The position numbers were made by a program, and so were the translations under genes. The notes beneath the pieces were generated by a model. It did no database searches. It saw only the letters and a list, made by a program, of their open reading frames with translations, and was not told the DNA's origin. A stretch of 64,000 nt of DNA from Pseudomonas vlassakiae (GTDB taxonomy: Bacteria; Pseudomonadota; Gammaproteobacteria; Pseudomonadales; Pseudomonadaceae), in the NCBI RefSeq assembly GCF_014269035.2, contig NZ_JABWRP020000017.1, positions 85,570-149,569 on the forward strand. Reading direction: 5' to 3'. Position 1 is the first letter of the stretch; every line of letters starts with the position of its first letter. Below, in pieces: positions 1-8,215 of this stretch.

Positions 1-245
1 CCTTGCCAGTTGCCCAACAGGGCCTGGACCAGGTCCAGTCGTTGGGTGACGGCGGCCAGGTGACCGCCCTCGCCATCGGCGCGGTAGTGCAACGTCACCA
101 CGTCGATCTGTCGCGGGTCCAGGTTGAAGCCGCGTAGCGCGAGCCATGCGCGGATCAGACGGTTGGCCTCGCGATCAGGGCGAGGCAGGTTGCTCAGGTG
201 GTCGCGGACGTACTGCACGCCGCTGGCATTGATGTTTCCGGACAT
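1..245 (-). CDS. N-terminal part of an unidentified protein (gene runs off the left edge)
   Basis: An open leftward frame starts at an ATG (complement of 243-245) and continues past the window edge, so only about 81 residues are visible. They are soluble-looking, with no signal peptide. They include a segment reading LIRAWLALRGF and one reading VTQRLDLVQALLGNWQG. That last stretch reminds me of the N-terminal regions of large Pseudomonas dermonecrotic-toxin-like (DUF6543-type) proteins, but this is memory, not a match I can verify. It is separated from the next gene by a hairpin repeat. The function is left open. Confidence 0.55.
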   Translation of the reverse strand, partial: MSGNINASGVQYVRDHLSNLPRPDREANRLIRAWLALRGFNLDPRQIDVVTLHYRADGEGGHLAAVTQRLDLVQALLGNWQ

Positions 246-315
246 GGGTATGGCCTTGCTTGGCGGAGGAGCTGGCAAGGCTGCTGCGTTGTAACCGGCT
301 AACGGTGGTAGATAT

Positions 316-463
316 CTAGGCTTTGTACGTAAAGTGCCTGCGCGACGATCATGCTGCGTTGAAAACAGGCTCGAAATGCTCATTTACAACCCGTAAACTC
401 CGCTTCCTCGCCTGTTTTCGCCTTGCCTGATCGCCGCTCGGCGACTTTTCGTACAAAGCCTAG
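316..463. repeat. 148-bp MITE-like long-hairpin repeat
   Basis: The ends are perfect 13-bp inverted repeats: CTAGGCTTTGTAC at 316-328 and its complement at 451-463. The similarity extends inwards over whole arms (about 316-370 and 410-463) with scattered mismatches, leaving a loop of about 39 nt. The element carries no gene. Its right end overlaps the stop codon of the FlhB-like gene (460-462). Terminal inverted repeats, small size and hairpin folding fit a miniature transposable element or a related intergenic repeat. I recall similar sequence between genes of other Pseudomonas, but cannot check it here. Confidence 0.7.
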
Positions 464-801
464 CGAGCCTGGCCTGGCGGCAGGTGCAGCAGTTCGGGGG
501 TGATGTCGCGTTCGCCCGCTGGCTCGTCGTTGAAGCCAACCGGCACCTTGCCGCGCAATTGCCAGGCAAAGGCGATGATTTCGGCAATGGTCAGGTACAG
601 CGCTTCGGGGATCTGCTCGCCCAGTTCAAGTCGCGCCAGCAATCGCACCAGCTCGGCGTTTTCGTAGATCGGCACTTCGTGCTCGCGGGCCAGGGCCAGA
701 ATCGCCTCGGCCAGTTCCTCGTCACCCTTGGCCGTCAGGGTGGGGGCCTGCTGGCCGTCGTAGTTCAGGGCGACGGCCTGGCGCGGTTGCTTGCTGCTCA
801 T
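460..801 (-). CDS. FlhB C-terminal-domain-like protein (EscU/YscU/FlhB family)
   Basis: This 113-residue protein resembles only the cytoplasmic C-terminal domain of the flagellar/type III export switch protein FlhB. Recognisable stretches are AVALNYD near residue 10, VPIYENAELVRLL near 43-55 and a C-terminal LTIAEIIAFAW. It has no membrane segments and lacks the NPTH autocleavage motif; the equivalent start of the domain is ALNYD. Its ATG overlaps the end of the upstream FliK-like gene by 4 nt (798-801), so the two are translationally coupled. Stand-alone FlhB-like domains are known near flagellar genes and probably modulate export specificity, though the role of this one is inferred. Its stop codon lies in the end of the adjacent hairpin repeat. 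Confidence 0.8.
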   Translation of the reverse strand: MSSKQPRQAVALNYDGQQAPTLTAKGDEELAEAILALAREHEVPIYENAELVRLLARLELGEQIPEALYLTIAEIIAFAWQLRGKVPVGFNDEPAGERDITPELLHLPPGQAR

Positions 802-2357
802 GCGGTTTCATCCACCCAGCGTTGTTCCACCCGCGTGCGCGGGCCCTGTGGCGGAATGCCGGGGTGGCACTCCAGGTCGCCGACTTCCAGGCCACGGGCC
901 AGCAGGCGTTCGCGCAGCGCACCGAGCTGGCTGTCGATCAGCCGAGCGGTCTGTTCGCGCTCGGCCCACAGCTGACCGGACAGCCGCCCCTGGAGCAGCT
1001 GCGCCTGCACCTGCAAAGGCCCCAGTGGCGCCAGGTCGAATGCCAGGTCGATGCGCCACAGCGCCTGCAGCGGGTCCTGCTGTTCGCGCTGCTGGCGTTC
1101 GGCCTGTTGTTCCGGAGTTTCCTCGCGCTGCAGTTTGACTTGCAGGGGAATGAACTCCTGGCCGTGGCGGATCGGTACTTCGGTCTGCCAGGTGGTCTGC
1201 AGGTTGCCGTTTTCCAACGTGCCGGATTGCTGCAGGCTGCTCAGGGCGTGGCTCTGCAAGCGCGAGATGGCGGCGGCGGCCAGGCGCAGCAGCTGTTGCA
1301 GGTCACCCTCGTTTTCCATGGCCTGCAACAGCCTCGAGGGCAGGGGAAAAGGCCCTGGGGGTGTCCTTGGGCTGACCCGGTCGAGCATGCCCAGGGCACT
1401 GCGGGCCATGGCCGGTAGTGCCTGGGCCAGGGTGGCGGAGGCGATCATCGGGCCGCTGGGGGCAGTGATCGAAGCCTGCGCCACCAGCCTGACCAGCTGC
1501 GCCTTGAGGTCGGTGACCACGCTGGCGCCAAGGCCGCCGAGCAGCTTGGCCTCAAGGAAGGCCCCACTGTTGTTCAGGGCCTGGGCGACGGCCTTGCCGT
1601 CACTGAGTTGGCGGGCATCCGGCAGGTTGGCCAGCAGGCTGTTGGCGGTGTTGCGCAGCTCGCTGTCGCTGCTCGGGCTGTTGGCGATCTGCTGCAGCGC
1701 ACTGAGCAGGCCGGGCAAGGAAGCCTGGCGGCCTTGCTGGGCAAGCAGCTGCTGGGCGATGTTCAATTGCTCCTGGCGCCCGCTGAGCGGCACGAACCGC
1801 AGCGACTGGTCGCCTTGCACCAGGGCGCTGAGCAGGCTGCCGATCGGCAACGGGCGCGGACTGTCGACGGTCAACGTGGCGCCGGCCTGAGCGGTATTGA
1901 GCAAGCTGACCAGCGAGCGGAAAGTGGCCGCTTCACCCACGGTCTGGGGCAGCGCCTGGCTGGTCAGGACCTTGCCCTGCAGCAGGGTACCGACCGGCAC
2001 CTTGCCGGTGTCCAGTTGGGTGAGGGTGGCGATGTTGCTGGCGTTGGCTTGTTGCACCATGACGGCCAGGCGATTGCTCTCCGGCTGGCTGACGGTGAAC
2101 TGGCTGCCTGGCAGGATCGGCTGGTTGGCAGTGGCCTGGACCTGTGTGCGGCTGCCGCTGCCCTGGATCACTTGCAACACCAGCTGGAAGGTATTGCCGC
2201 TCTGGCGCATCGTCAGCACTTCGGCCTGAGCGGTTTCGCCTGGCTTGAGCAGGCCCGGCTGCGCCTGGGTCAGGTTGAGCAGTTCACCGGTCAGCTGGGC
2301 CTTGATCGCTTGCACAGTGATCGCGGTTTGTGCGCCGAGACTATTGATTTCAGTCAT
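798..2357 (-). CDS. FliK-like flagellar hook-length control protein family member
   Basis: This is a 519-residue, Gln- and Leu-rich, largely low-complexity protein without signal peptide. It starts with MTEINSLGAQ; the ATG at 2357 is preferred over an upstream in-frame start because the downstream start removes a non-conserved 16-residue leader. The C-terminal about 130 residues contain a FliK-type domain (LAPLGPLQVQAQL near the centre, LGALRERL near the end). FliK proteins measure hook or needle length and switch export specificity through FlhB, so the coupling to the FlhB-like gene immediately downstream is coherent. No other flagellar genes are in the window, so this pair is separate from any main flagellar cluster. 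Confidence 0.75.
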   Translation of the reverse strand: MTEINSLGAQTAITVQAIKAQLTGELLNLTQAQPGLLKPGETAQAEVLTMRQSGNTFQLVLQVIQGSGSRTQVQATANQPILPGSQFTVSQPESNRLAVMVQQANASNIATLTQLDTGKVPVGTLLQGKVLTSQALPQTVGEAATFRSLVSLLNTAQAGATLTVDSPRPLPIGSLLSALVQGDQSLRFVPLSGRQEQLNIAQQLLAQQGRQASLPGLLSALQQIANSPSSDSELRNTANSLLANLPDARQLSDGKAVAQALNNSGAFLEAKLLGGLGASVVTDLKAQLVRLVAQASITAPSGPMIASATLAQALPAMARSALGMLDRVSPRTPPGPFPLPSRLLQAMENEGDLQQLLRLAAAAISRLQSHALSSLQQSGTLENGNLQTTWQTEVPIRHGQEFIPLQVKLQREETPEQQAERQQREQQDPLQALWRIDLAFDLAPLGPLQVQAQLLQGRLSGQLWAEREQTARLIDSQLGALRERLLARGLEVGDLECHPGIPPQGPRTRVEQRWVDETA

Positions 2358-2359
2358 GA

Positions 2360-2369
2360 TTGTATACAA
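2360..2369. promoter_or_regulatory. TTGTATACAA palindrome next to the FliK-like start codon
   Basis: This is the same perfect 10-bp palindrome found at the purine and glyoxylate loci of this window. Here it lies 2 bp from the ATG of the FliK-like gene and about 120 bp upstream of ccmA. The position would block translation initiation or early elongation rather than a promoter. It may be a chance occurrence. Confidence 0.3.
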
Positions 2370-2488
2370 CCTGTGGAACCCGCCCTCTTGGCAGCGTGGC
2401 AGCACATGTAATAATGCCTGCCGCCTGTCACTGCCAGTATAACGGCAGCGAGGTGGGCGACTTGAGAAGCTATAGATAAGGCGAACCC

Positions 2489-3121
2489 GTGACCCTTCAC
2501 CTCCAAGCCGTGGGCCTGGCCTGCGAGCGCGACTGGCGCCTGCTGTTCGAGCAACTCGATTTCCAGCTGCGCCCCGGCGACATGCTGCAGATCAGCGGCC
2601 CCAACGGCAGTGGCAAGACCAGCCTGCTGCGCCTGTTGGCCGGGCTGATGCAGCCGACTGCCGGGCAGATCCTGCTGGGTGGCCAGCCGCTTGGCGACCA
2701 GCGCCATGCCTTGGCCAGCATCCTGCTGTGGATCGGCCACGCTGCGGGTATCAAGGACCTGCTCACGGCGCAGGAGAATCTCACCTGGCTCTGCGCCTTG
2801 CATCAGCCGGCTACCCCTGAGGCCATCTGGTCGGCGCTCGAAGCGGTCGGCTTGCGCGGTTTCGAAGACGTTCCCTGCCATACCCTGTCCGCTGGCCAGC
2901 AGCGCCGCGTGGCCCTGGCCCGGCTGTATCTGCACAGCCCGCCGCTGTGGATCCTCGACGAACCCTTCACTGCCCTCGACAAGCAGGGCGTGGCCCAGCT
3001 CGAAGCACACCTGGCCGCTCACTGTGAACAGGGCGGCACGGTGGTGCTGACAACGCACCACACGCTGGAACGCAAGCCGTCCGGCTACCGGGAACTCAAC
3101 CTGGGGCAATGGGCGGCATGA
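2489..3121 (+). CDS. ccmA: Cytochrome c maturation ATP-binding protein CcmA
   Basis: This 210-residue ABC ATPase has a Walker A motif GPNGSGKTS (37-45), signature LSAGQ (133-137), Walker B LWILDEP (153-159) and an H-loop TTHH (188-191). CcmA powers the CcmABCD complex that releases heme-loaded CcmE at the inner membrane during c-type cytochrome biogenesis. It is the first gene of a nine-gene ccm operon whose members overlap or almost touch. Its stop codon overlaps the ccmB start (ATGA). The length is normal for the family. Confidence 0.96.
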   Translation: MTLHLQAVGLACERDWRLLFEQLDFQLRPGDMLQISGPNGSGKTSLLRLLAGLMQPTAGQILLGGQPLGDQRHALASILLWIGHAAGIKDLLTAQENLTWLCALHQPATPEAIWSALEAVGLRGFEDVPCHTLSAGQQRRVALARLYLHSPPLWILDEPFTALDKQGVAQLEAHLAAHCEQGGTVVLTTHHTLERKPSGYRELNLGQWAA

Positions 3122-3786
3122 GCGTATTCATCCTGTTGCTGCGCCGTGAAGCACGCCTGCTGTTCCGCCGCCCGGCGGAGCTGGCCAACCCGCTGGTGTT
3201 CTTCGCCATCGTCGTGGCGCTGTTCCCGCTGGCGGTTGGCCCGGAAAGCCAATTGTTGCAAACCTTGTCGCCTGGCCTGGTCTGGGTCGCGGCCTTGCTC
3301 GCCGTGCTGCTGTCGCTGGACGGCCTGTTTCGCAGCGATTTCGAGGACGGTTCGCTGGAGCAGTGGGTGCTGTCGCCGCACCCGCTGGCCATGCTGGTGC
3401 TGGCCAAGGTTTTGGCGCACTGGATCTTTTCCGGGCTGGCGCTGGTATTGTTGGCGCCGTTGCTGGCGCTGATGCTGGGCTTGCCCAGCCACTGCCTGCC
3501 GGTGCTGCTCGGTTCACTGCTGCTGGGCACCCCGGTGTTGAGCCTGCTGGGCGCTGTTGGCGCCGCGCTGACGGTCGGCCTCAAGCGCGGTGGTTTGTTA
3601 CTGGCGCTGCTGATTCTGCCGTTGTATATCCCTGTATTGATCCTGGGCAGTGGTGCGTTGCAGGCGGCGTTGCAGAATATGCCTGCCACCGGCCATTTGC
3701 TCTGGCTCGCCAGCCTGACGGCCCTGGCGGTTACCCTGGCACCCTTTGCGATCGCGGCCGGGCTGAAGATCAGCGTCGGCGAATAA
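3118..3786 (+). CDS. ccmB: Heme exporter membrane subunit CcmB
   Basis: This 222-residue hydrophobic protein has about six membrane segments and starts MSVFILLLRREARLLFRRPAEL. The ATG at 3118 overlaps the ccmA stop and is preferred to an in-frame ATG 9 nt upstream, because the ATGA overlap matches the coupling used throughout the operon. CcmB is the membrane partner of the CcmA ATPase in the CcmABCD complex. A short GC hairpin and 36 nt separate it from ccmC, the only real gap in the operon. Confidence 0.95.
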   Translation: MSVFILLLRREARLLFRRPAELANPLVFFAIVVALFPLAVGPESQLLQTLSPGLVWVAALLAVLLSLDGLFRSDFEDGSLEQWVLSPHPLAMLVLAKVLAHWIFSGLALVLLAPLLALMLGLPSHCLPVLLGSLLLGTPVLSLLGAVGAALTVGLKRGGLLLALLILPLYIPVLILGSGALQAALQNMPATGHLLWLASLTALAVTLAPFAIAAGLKISVGE

Positions 3787-3792
3787 CGAGTC

Positions 3793-3810
3793 CCGGGCTC
3801 TCAAGCCCGG
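3793..3810 (+). other. Intra-operon GC hairpin between ccmB and ccmC
   Basis: A 7-bp perfect stem (CCGGGCT at 3793-3799 and AGCCCGG at 3804-3810) with a 4-nt loop lies between ccmB and ccmC. No T-run follows, so it is unlikely to be a complete terminator. It may set mRNA stability or partial termination. Confidence 0.45.
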
Positions 3811-3822
3811 CTAATACCCTGG

Positions 3823-4599
3823 ATGTACCTGATGAAAATGAGCTGGACGTGGTTCCACAAACTGGGTTCGCCGAAATGGTTCTATGCCATCAGCGGCCGC
3901 ATGCTGCCATGGCTGGCCGTTTCCGCCGTGCTGCTGCTGGTGACCGGCGTGGTCTGGGGCCTGGCCTTCGCCCCTGAGGACTACCAGCAGGGCAATAGCT
4001 TCCGCATCATCTATATCCACGTGCCGGCGGCGATGCTGGCGCAGTCCTGCTATGTGCTGCTGGCGGTGGCCGGTGTGGTGGGGCTGGTGTGGAAGATGAA
4101 GCTGGCCGATGTCGCCCTGCAATGCGCAGCGCCCATCGGCGCCTGGATGACCGCCGTGGCGCTGGTCACCGGGGCCATCTGGGGCAAGCCGACCTGGGGC
4201 AGCTGGTGGGTCTGGGATGCACGGCTGACGTCGATGCTGATCCTGCTGTTCCTGTACTTCGGCATCATTGCCCTGGGCCAGGCCATCAGTAACCGCGACA
4301 GCGCGGCCAAGGCCTGCGCGGTGCTGGCCATCGTCGGCGTGATCAACATCCCGATCATCAAGTATTCGGTGGAGTGGTGGAACACGCTGCATCAGGGCGC
4401 GACCTTCACCCTCACCGAAAAACCGGCGATGCCGGCCGAGATGTGGCTGCCGCTGCTGTGCACGGCGCTGGGCTTCTACTGTTTCTTCGGTGCCGTGCTG
4501 CTGCTGCGCATGCGCCTTGAAGTGCTCAAGCGCGAGGCACGCGCCAGTTGGGTCAAGGATGAAGTGTTGAACAGCCTTGGGCGGAGGGCCGCGCGATGA
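3823..4599 (+). CDS. ccmC: Heme-handling protein CcmC
   Basis: This protein is up to 258 residues long, with six membrane segments and the tryptophan-rich WWD heme-binding motif WGSWWVWDAR near residues 125-134. The periplasmic heme-ligand histidine region IYIHVPAAM sits near residue 65. CcmC loads heme onto CcmE. In-frame ATGs at 3823, 3832 and 3838 are all possible. None has a strong ribosome binding site, and family members I remember begin close to the third (MSWTWFHKLG), so the first five residues are uncertain. It overlaps ccmD by ATGA. Confidence 0.94.
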   Translation: MYLMKMSWTWFHKLGSPKWFYAISGRMLPWLAVSAVLLLVTGVVWGLAFAPEDYQQGNSFRIIYIHVPAAMLAQSCYVLLAVAGVVGLVWKMKLADVALQCAAPIGAWMTAVALVTGAIWGKPTWGSWWVWDARLTSMLILLFLYFGIIALGQAISNRDSAAKACAVLAIVGVINIPIIKYSVEWWNTLHQGATFTLTEKPAMPAEMWLPLLCTALGFYCFFGAVLLLRMRLEVLKREARASWVKDEVLNSLGRRAAR

Positions 4600-4772
4600 G
4601 TTTCGCTTCCTTCGGCGATTTTCTCGCCATGGGCCACCATGCCCTGTACGTCTGGTCGGCCTACGGCATCTGCCTGGCGGTGCTGGCGCTGAATGTCGCT
4701 GCACCGGTGCTGGCCCGCCGTCGCTACCTGCAAGATGAGGCGCGCCGTTTGCGCCGGGAGAACAACCAGTGA
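4596..4772 (+). CDS. ccmD: Heme exporter accessory protein CcmD
   Basis: This is a 58-residue protein with one membrane segment (about residues 17-38) followed by a basic, arginine-rich C-terminus (ARRRYLQDEARRLRRE). The size, topology and position between ccmC and ccmE identify CcmD, the small subunit needed to release holo-CcmE from the CcmABC complex. Its start overlaps the ccmC stop (ATGA) and its stop overlaps the GTG start of ccmE. Confidence 0.93.
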   Translation: MSFASFGDFLAMGHHALYVWSAYGICLAVLALNVAAPVLARRRYLQDEARRLRRENNQ

Positions 4773-5224
4773 ATCCGCAGCGCAAGAAACGCCTGTTCAT
4801 CATCCTCGGCCTGCTGGCCGGGGTAGCGGTTGCCGTCGGCTTTGCCTTGAGCGCGCTGCAGCAGAACATCAACCTGTTCTACACACCGACCCAGATCGCC
4901 AACGGCGAAGCGCCGCTGGACACGCGCATTCGTGCCGGTGGCATGGTCGAAAAGGGGTCGGTGCAGCGTTCCTCCGATTCGCTCGACGTGCGTTTCGTGG
5001 TCACTGATTTCAACAAGTCGGTGCCAATCACTTACCGCGGCATCCTGCCTGACCTGTTCCGTGAAGGGCAGGGCATCGTCGCCCTTGGCAAGCTCAACGG
5101 CGACGGCGTGGTAGTGGCCGACGAAGTGCTGGCCAAGCACGACGAGAAGTACATGCCACCGGAGGTCACCAAGGCCTTGAAGGAAAGCGGCCAGGCGGCC
5201 AGCGGTGCGGAGGCCAGGCCATGA
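4769..5224 (+). CDS. ccmE: Periplasmic heme chaperone CcmE
   Basis: This 151-residue protein has an N-terminal membrane anchor (about 8-29) and a periplasmic OB-fold domain. The conserved covalent heme-binding histidine is H124 with the tyrosine ligand Y128, in KHDEKYMPPE. Translation starts at GTG 4769, overlapping the ccmD stop (GTGA). CcmE receives heme from CcmC and delivers it to CcmF for attachment to apocytochromes. Confidence 0.95.
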   Translation: MNPQRKKRLFIILGLLAGVAVAVGFALSALQQNINLFYTPTQIANGEAPLDTRIRAGGMVEKGSVQRSSDSLDVRFVVTDFNKSVPITYRGILPDLFREGQGIVALGKLNGDGVVVADEVLAKHDEKYMPPEVTKALKESGQAASGAEARP

Positions 5225-7209
5225 ATGCAGCCCTGGTGATCCCCGAGCTCGGCCAGCTGGCGATGATCCTGGCAATCTGCTTCGCTGCCGTGCAGGCCAC
5301 GCTGCCGCTGCTCGGTGCCTGGCGTGGTGACAGCCTGTGGATGAGCCTGGCACGCCCGGCCGCCTGGGGCCAGTTCAGCTTCCTGGCCTTTGCCTTTGCC
5401 TGCCTGACCCATGCGTTCATGACCGACAACTTCTCGGTCGCCTACGTGGCCAGCAACTCCAACAGCGCCTTGCCGTGGTACTACAAGTTCAGTGCGGTGT
5501 GGGGTGCCCACGAAGGCTCGCTGCTGCTATGGGCGCTGATCCTCGGTGGCTGGACCTTTGCCGTGTCAATCTTCTCGCGCCAGTTGCCGCAGGTGATGCT
5601 GGCCCGCGTGCTGGCGGTGATGGGCATGATCAGCGTCGGTTTCCTGAGCTTCCTGATCATCACTTCCAACCCGTTCCAGCGCCTGCTGCCGCAGGTGCCG
5701 ACCGATGGCCGTGACCTCAACCCGTTGTTGCAGGACTTCGGCCTGATCGTCCACCCACCGATGCTGTACATGGGTTATGTGGGCTTCTCGGTGGCCTTCG
5801 CCTTTGCCATTGCTGCGCTGCTCGGCGGGCGGCTGGACGCAGCCTGGGCGCGCTGGTCGCGGCCCTGGACCATCGTCGCCTGGGCCTTCCTCGGCGTGGG
5901 TATCACCCTGGGTTCGTGGTGGGCCTATTACGAACTGGGCTGGGGTGGCTGGTGGTTCTGGGACCCGGTGGAGAACGCCTCGTTCATGCCTTGGCTGGTG
6001 GGTACCGCGCTGATCCACTCGCTGGCAGTGACGGAAAAACGCGGGGTGTTCAAGAGCTGGACCGTGCTGCTGGCGATTGCCGCGTTCTCGCTGAGCCTGC
6101 TGGGGACCTTCCTGGTGCGCTCCGGGGTGCTGACCTCGGTGCATGCGTTCGCTGCCGACCCTGCGCGTGGCGTGTTCATCCTGATCTTCCTGCTGTTCGT
6201 GGTCGGTGGCTCGCTGACCCTGTTCGCCCTGCGCGCCCCGGTGGTCAAGAGCCAGGTCGGCTTTGCCCTGTGGTCGCGGGAGACACTGCTGCTGGCCAAC
6301 AACCTGATCCTGGTGGTGGCCGCTTCGATGATCCTGCTGGGCACCTTGTATCCGCTGGTGCTCGATGCCCTGACCGGTGCCAAGCTGTCGGTCGGCCCAC
6401 CTTACTTCGATGCCCTGTTCCTGCCGCTGATGGCGCTGCTGATGGGGGTGCTGAGCGTGGGTGTGGTGGTGCGCTGGAAGGACACCCCCGGCAAATGGCT
6501 GGCGAACATGATGACCCCGGTGCTGATCGGCAGCGCGGTGCTGGCGCCGATCGCTGGCTTGATCGTCGACGATCTCGACTGGCCGGTCCTGAGCGCCTTC
6601 GCCCTCGCGGCCTGGGTGGTGCTGGGCGGGCTGCGCGACATCGTCGACAAGACCCGCCACAAGGGCCTGGCCAAGGGTGTGCGTGGCCTGACCCGCAGCT
6701 ACTGGGGCATGCAATTGGCGCACCTGGGCCTGGCGGTGTGTGCCCTGGGCGTGGTGCTGTCGAGCAACAACAGCGCCGAGCGTGACCTGCGCATGGCGCC
6801 GGGCGAGAGCGTCGAGCTGGGCGGTTACCACTTCCTGTTCGAGGGCGCCAAGCACTTCGAGGGGCCGAACTTCATTTCTGACAAGGGCACCATCGTCGTC
6901 ACCCGCGATGGCCGTGAAGTGACGACATTGCACCCGGAGAAACGCCTGTACACCGTGCAGCAGTCGATGATGACCGAGGCCGGCATCGATGCCGGCTTCA
7001 CCCGTGACCTGTACGTTGCCTTGGGCGAGCCATTGGAAAACGGCGCCTGGGCAGTGCGCGTACACATCAAGCCTTACGTCCGCTGGATCTGGCTGGGCGG
7101 TCTGCTGACCGGCCTGGGTGGGTTGCTGGCGGCCTTCGACCGGCGCTACCGCGTCAAGGTCAAGACCCGGGTGCGTGAAGCCCTGGGCGTGTCTGGAGCT
7201 GCTGCATGA
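5221..7209 (+). CDS. ccmF: Cytochrome c heme lyase subunit CcmF
   Basis: This large 662-residue membrane protein of the CcmF/NrfE family has many membrane segments. The WWD motif WGGWWFWDPVENASF starts at residue 241. A large periplasmic loop precedes the final membrane segment near the C-terminus. CcmF ligates heme to the CXXCH cysteines of apocytochrome c together with CcmH/CcmI. It overlaps ccmE and ccmG by 4 nt each, so the operon is tightly coupled. Confidence 0.96.
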   Translation: MNAALVIPELGQLAMILAICFAAVQATLPLLGAWRGDSLWMSLARPAAWGQFSFLAFAFACLTHAFMTDNFSVAYVASNSNSALPWYYKFSAVWGAHEGSLLLWALILGGWTFAVSIFSRQLPQVMLARVLAVMGMISVGFLSFLIITSNPFQRLLPQVPTDGRDLNPLLQDFGLIVHPPMLYMGYVGFSVAFAFAIAALLGGRLDAAWARWSRPWTIVAWAFLGVGITLGSWWAYYELGWGGWWFWDPVENASFMPWLVGTALIHSLAVTEKRGVFKSWTVLLAIAAFSLSLLGTFLVRSGVLTSVHAFAADPARGVFILIFLLFVVGGSLTLFALRAPVVKSQVGFALWSRETLLLANNLILVVAASMILLGTLYPLVLDALTGAKLSVGPPYFDALFLPLMALLMGVLSVGVVVRWKDTPGKWLANMMTPVLIGSAVLAPIAGLIVDDLDWPVLSAFALAAWVVLGGLRDIVDKTRHKGLAKGVRGLTRSYWGMQLAHLGLAVCALGVVLSSNNSAERDLRMAPGESVELGGYHFLFEGAKHFEGPNFISDKGTIVVTRDGREVTTLHPEKRLYTVQQSMMTEAGIDAGFTRDLYVALGEPLENGAWAVRVHIKPYVRWIWLGGLLTGLGGLLAAFDRRYRVKVKTRVREALGVSGAAA

Positions 7210-7742
7210 AGCGTTGGATCATGGTCGTACCACTGGCGGTATTCCTGCTGATGGCGGTTTTCCTCTACAAGGGGCTGTTCCTCAAGCCCGACGAGCTGCC
7301 GTCGGCGATGATCGGCAAACCGTTCCCGGCGTTCGCCCTGGCGTCGACCCAGGGGGACCGCAACCTGACCCAGGCCGACCTGCATGGCCGGCCGGCGTTG
7401 GTCAACGTGTGGGCCACCTGGTGCCCGTCGTGCAAGATCGAGCACCCGTACCTGAACCAGCTGGCCCAGCAGGGCGTGGTGATCCACGGCATCAACTACA
7501 AGGATGACAACGCGGCCGCGCAGAAGTGGCTGGCCGAGTTCCACAACCCCTACCAGCTGGATATCCGTGACGAGCAGGGCAGCCTGGGGCTGGACCTGGG
7601 CGTGTACGGTGCACCGGAAACCTTCCTCATCGACGCCAAGGGCATCATCCGCTACAAGCACGTCGGCATCGTCGACGCCGACGTCTGGCGCCAGCAGCTG
7701 GCGCCGCTGTACCAGGGGCTGGTCGACGAGGCCACGCCATGA
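7206..7742 (+). CDS. ccmG: Thiol:disulfide interchange protein CcmG/DsbE
   Basis: This is a 178-residue membrane-anchored thioredoxin-fold protein. The N-terminal membrane segment is about residues 5-20, and the active site WCPSC has cysteines at 73 and 76. A cis-proline region (GVYGAPETFLID) follows. CcmG reduces the apocytochrome heme-binding cysteines or the CcmH disulfide in the periplasm. It sits between ccmF and ccmH with 4-nt overlaps on both sides. Confidence 0.95.
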   Translation: MKRWIMVVPLAVFLLMAVFLYKGLFLKPDELPSAMIGKPFPAFALASTQGDRNLTQADLHGRPALVNVWATWCPSCKIEHPYLNQLAQQGVVIHGINYKDDNAAAQKWLAEFHNPYQLDIRDEQGSLGLDLGVYGAPETFLIDAKGIIRYKHVGIVDADVWRQQLAPLYQGLVDEATP

Positions 7743-8215
7743 GGCGCTGGGTGGCAGCCGCCGTGCTGGGCATGAGCCTGGCCGGTGTGGCCAAGGCGGC
7801 TATCGATACCTACCAGTTCCGTGATGACGCCGAGCGCGAGCGTTACCAGCAACTGACCAAGGAACTGCGCTGCCCCAAGTGCCAGAACCAGGACATCGCC
7901 GATTCCAACGCACCGATCGCCGCCGACCTGCGCCGCGAGATCTTCCGCATGCTCGGCGAAGGCAAGAGCAACCAGCAGATCGTCGATTTCATGGTCGACC
8001 GCTATGGTGACTTCGTGCGCTACAAGCCGGCACTCAGTGGCCGCACCTGGCTGCTGTGGTTCGGCCCGGGCATCTTGTTGGCCGGTGGTTTCGTGGTGCT
8101 GGCGGTGATTGTCCGCCGTCGCCGTGGCCCGGCGGCCCAGGCTGCCGAGGAACTGTCCGTCGAAGAACGCGAGCGTCTCGCCAAACTGCTGGAAAAAGAA
8201 CAGACCCATGACTGA
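7739..8215 (+). CDS. ccmH: Cytochrome c-type biogenesis protein CcmH
   Basis: This 158-residue protein has a signal peptide (about 1-20), the redox motif LRCPKCQNQDI (cysteines 45 and 48) and a C-terminal membrane segment around residues 103-123. It is the short CcmH form; the TPR part is the separate ccmI gene downstream, as is usual in Pseudomonas. CcmH presents reduced apocytochrome to the heme lyase. It overlaps ccmI by 8 nt. Confidence 0.94.
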   Translation: MRRWVAAAVLGMSLAGVAKAAIDTYQFRDDAERERYQQLTKELRCPKCQNQDIADSNAPIAADLRREIFRMLGEGKSNQQIVDFMVDRYGDFVRYKPALSGRTWLLWFGPGILLAGGFVVLAVIVRRRRGPAAQAAEELSVEERERLAKLLEKEQTHD

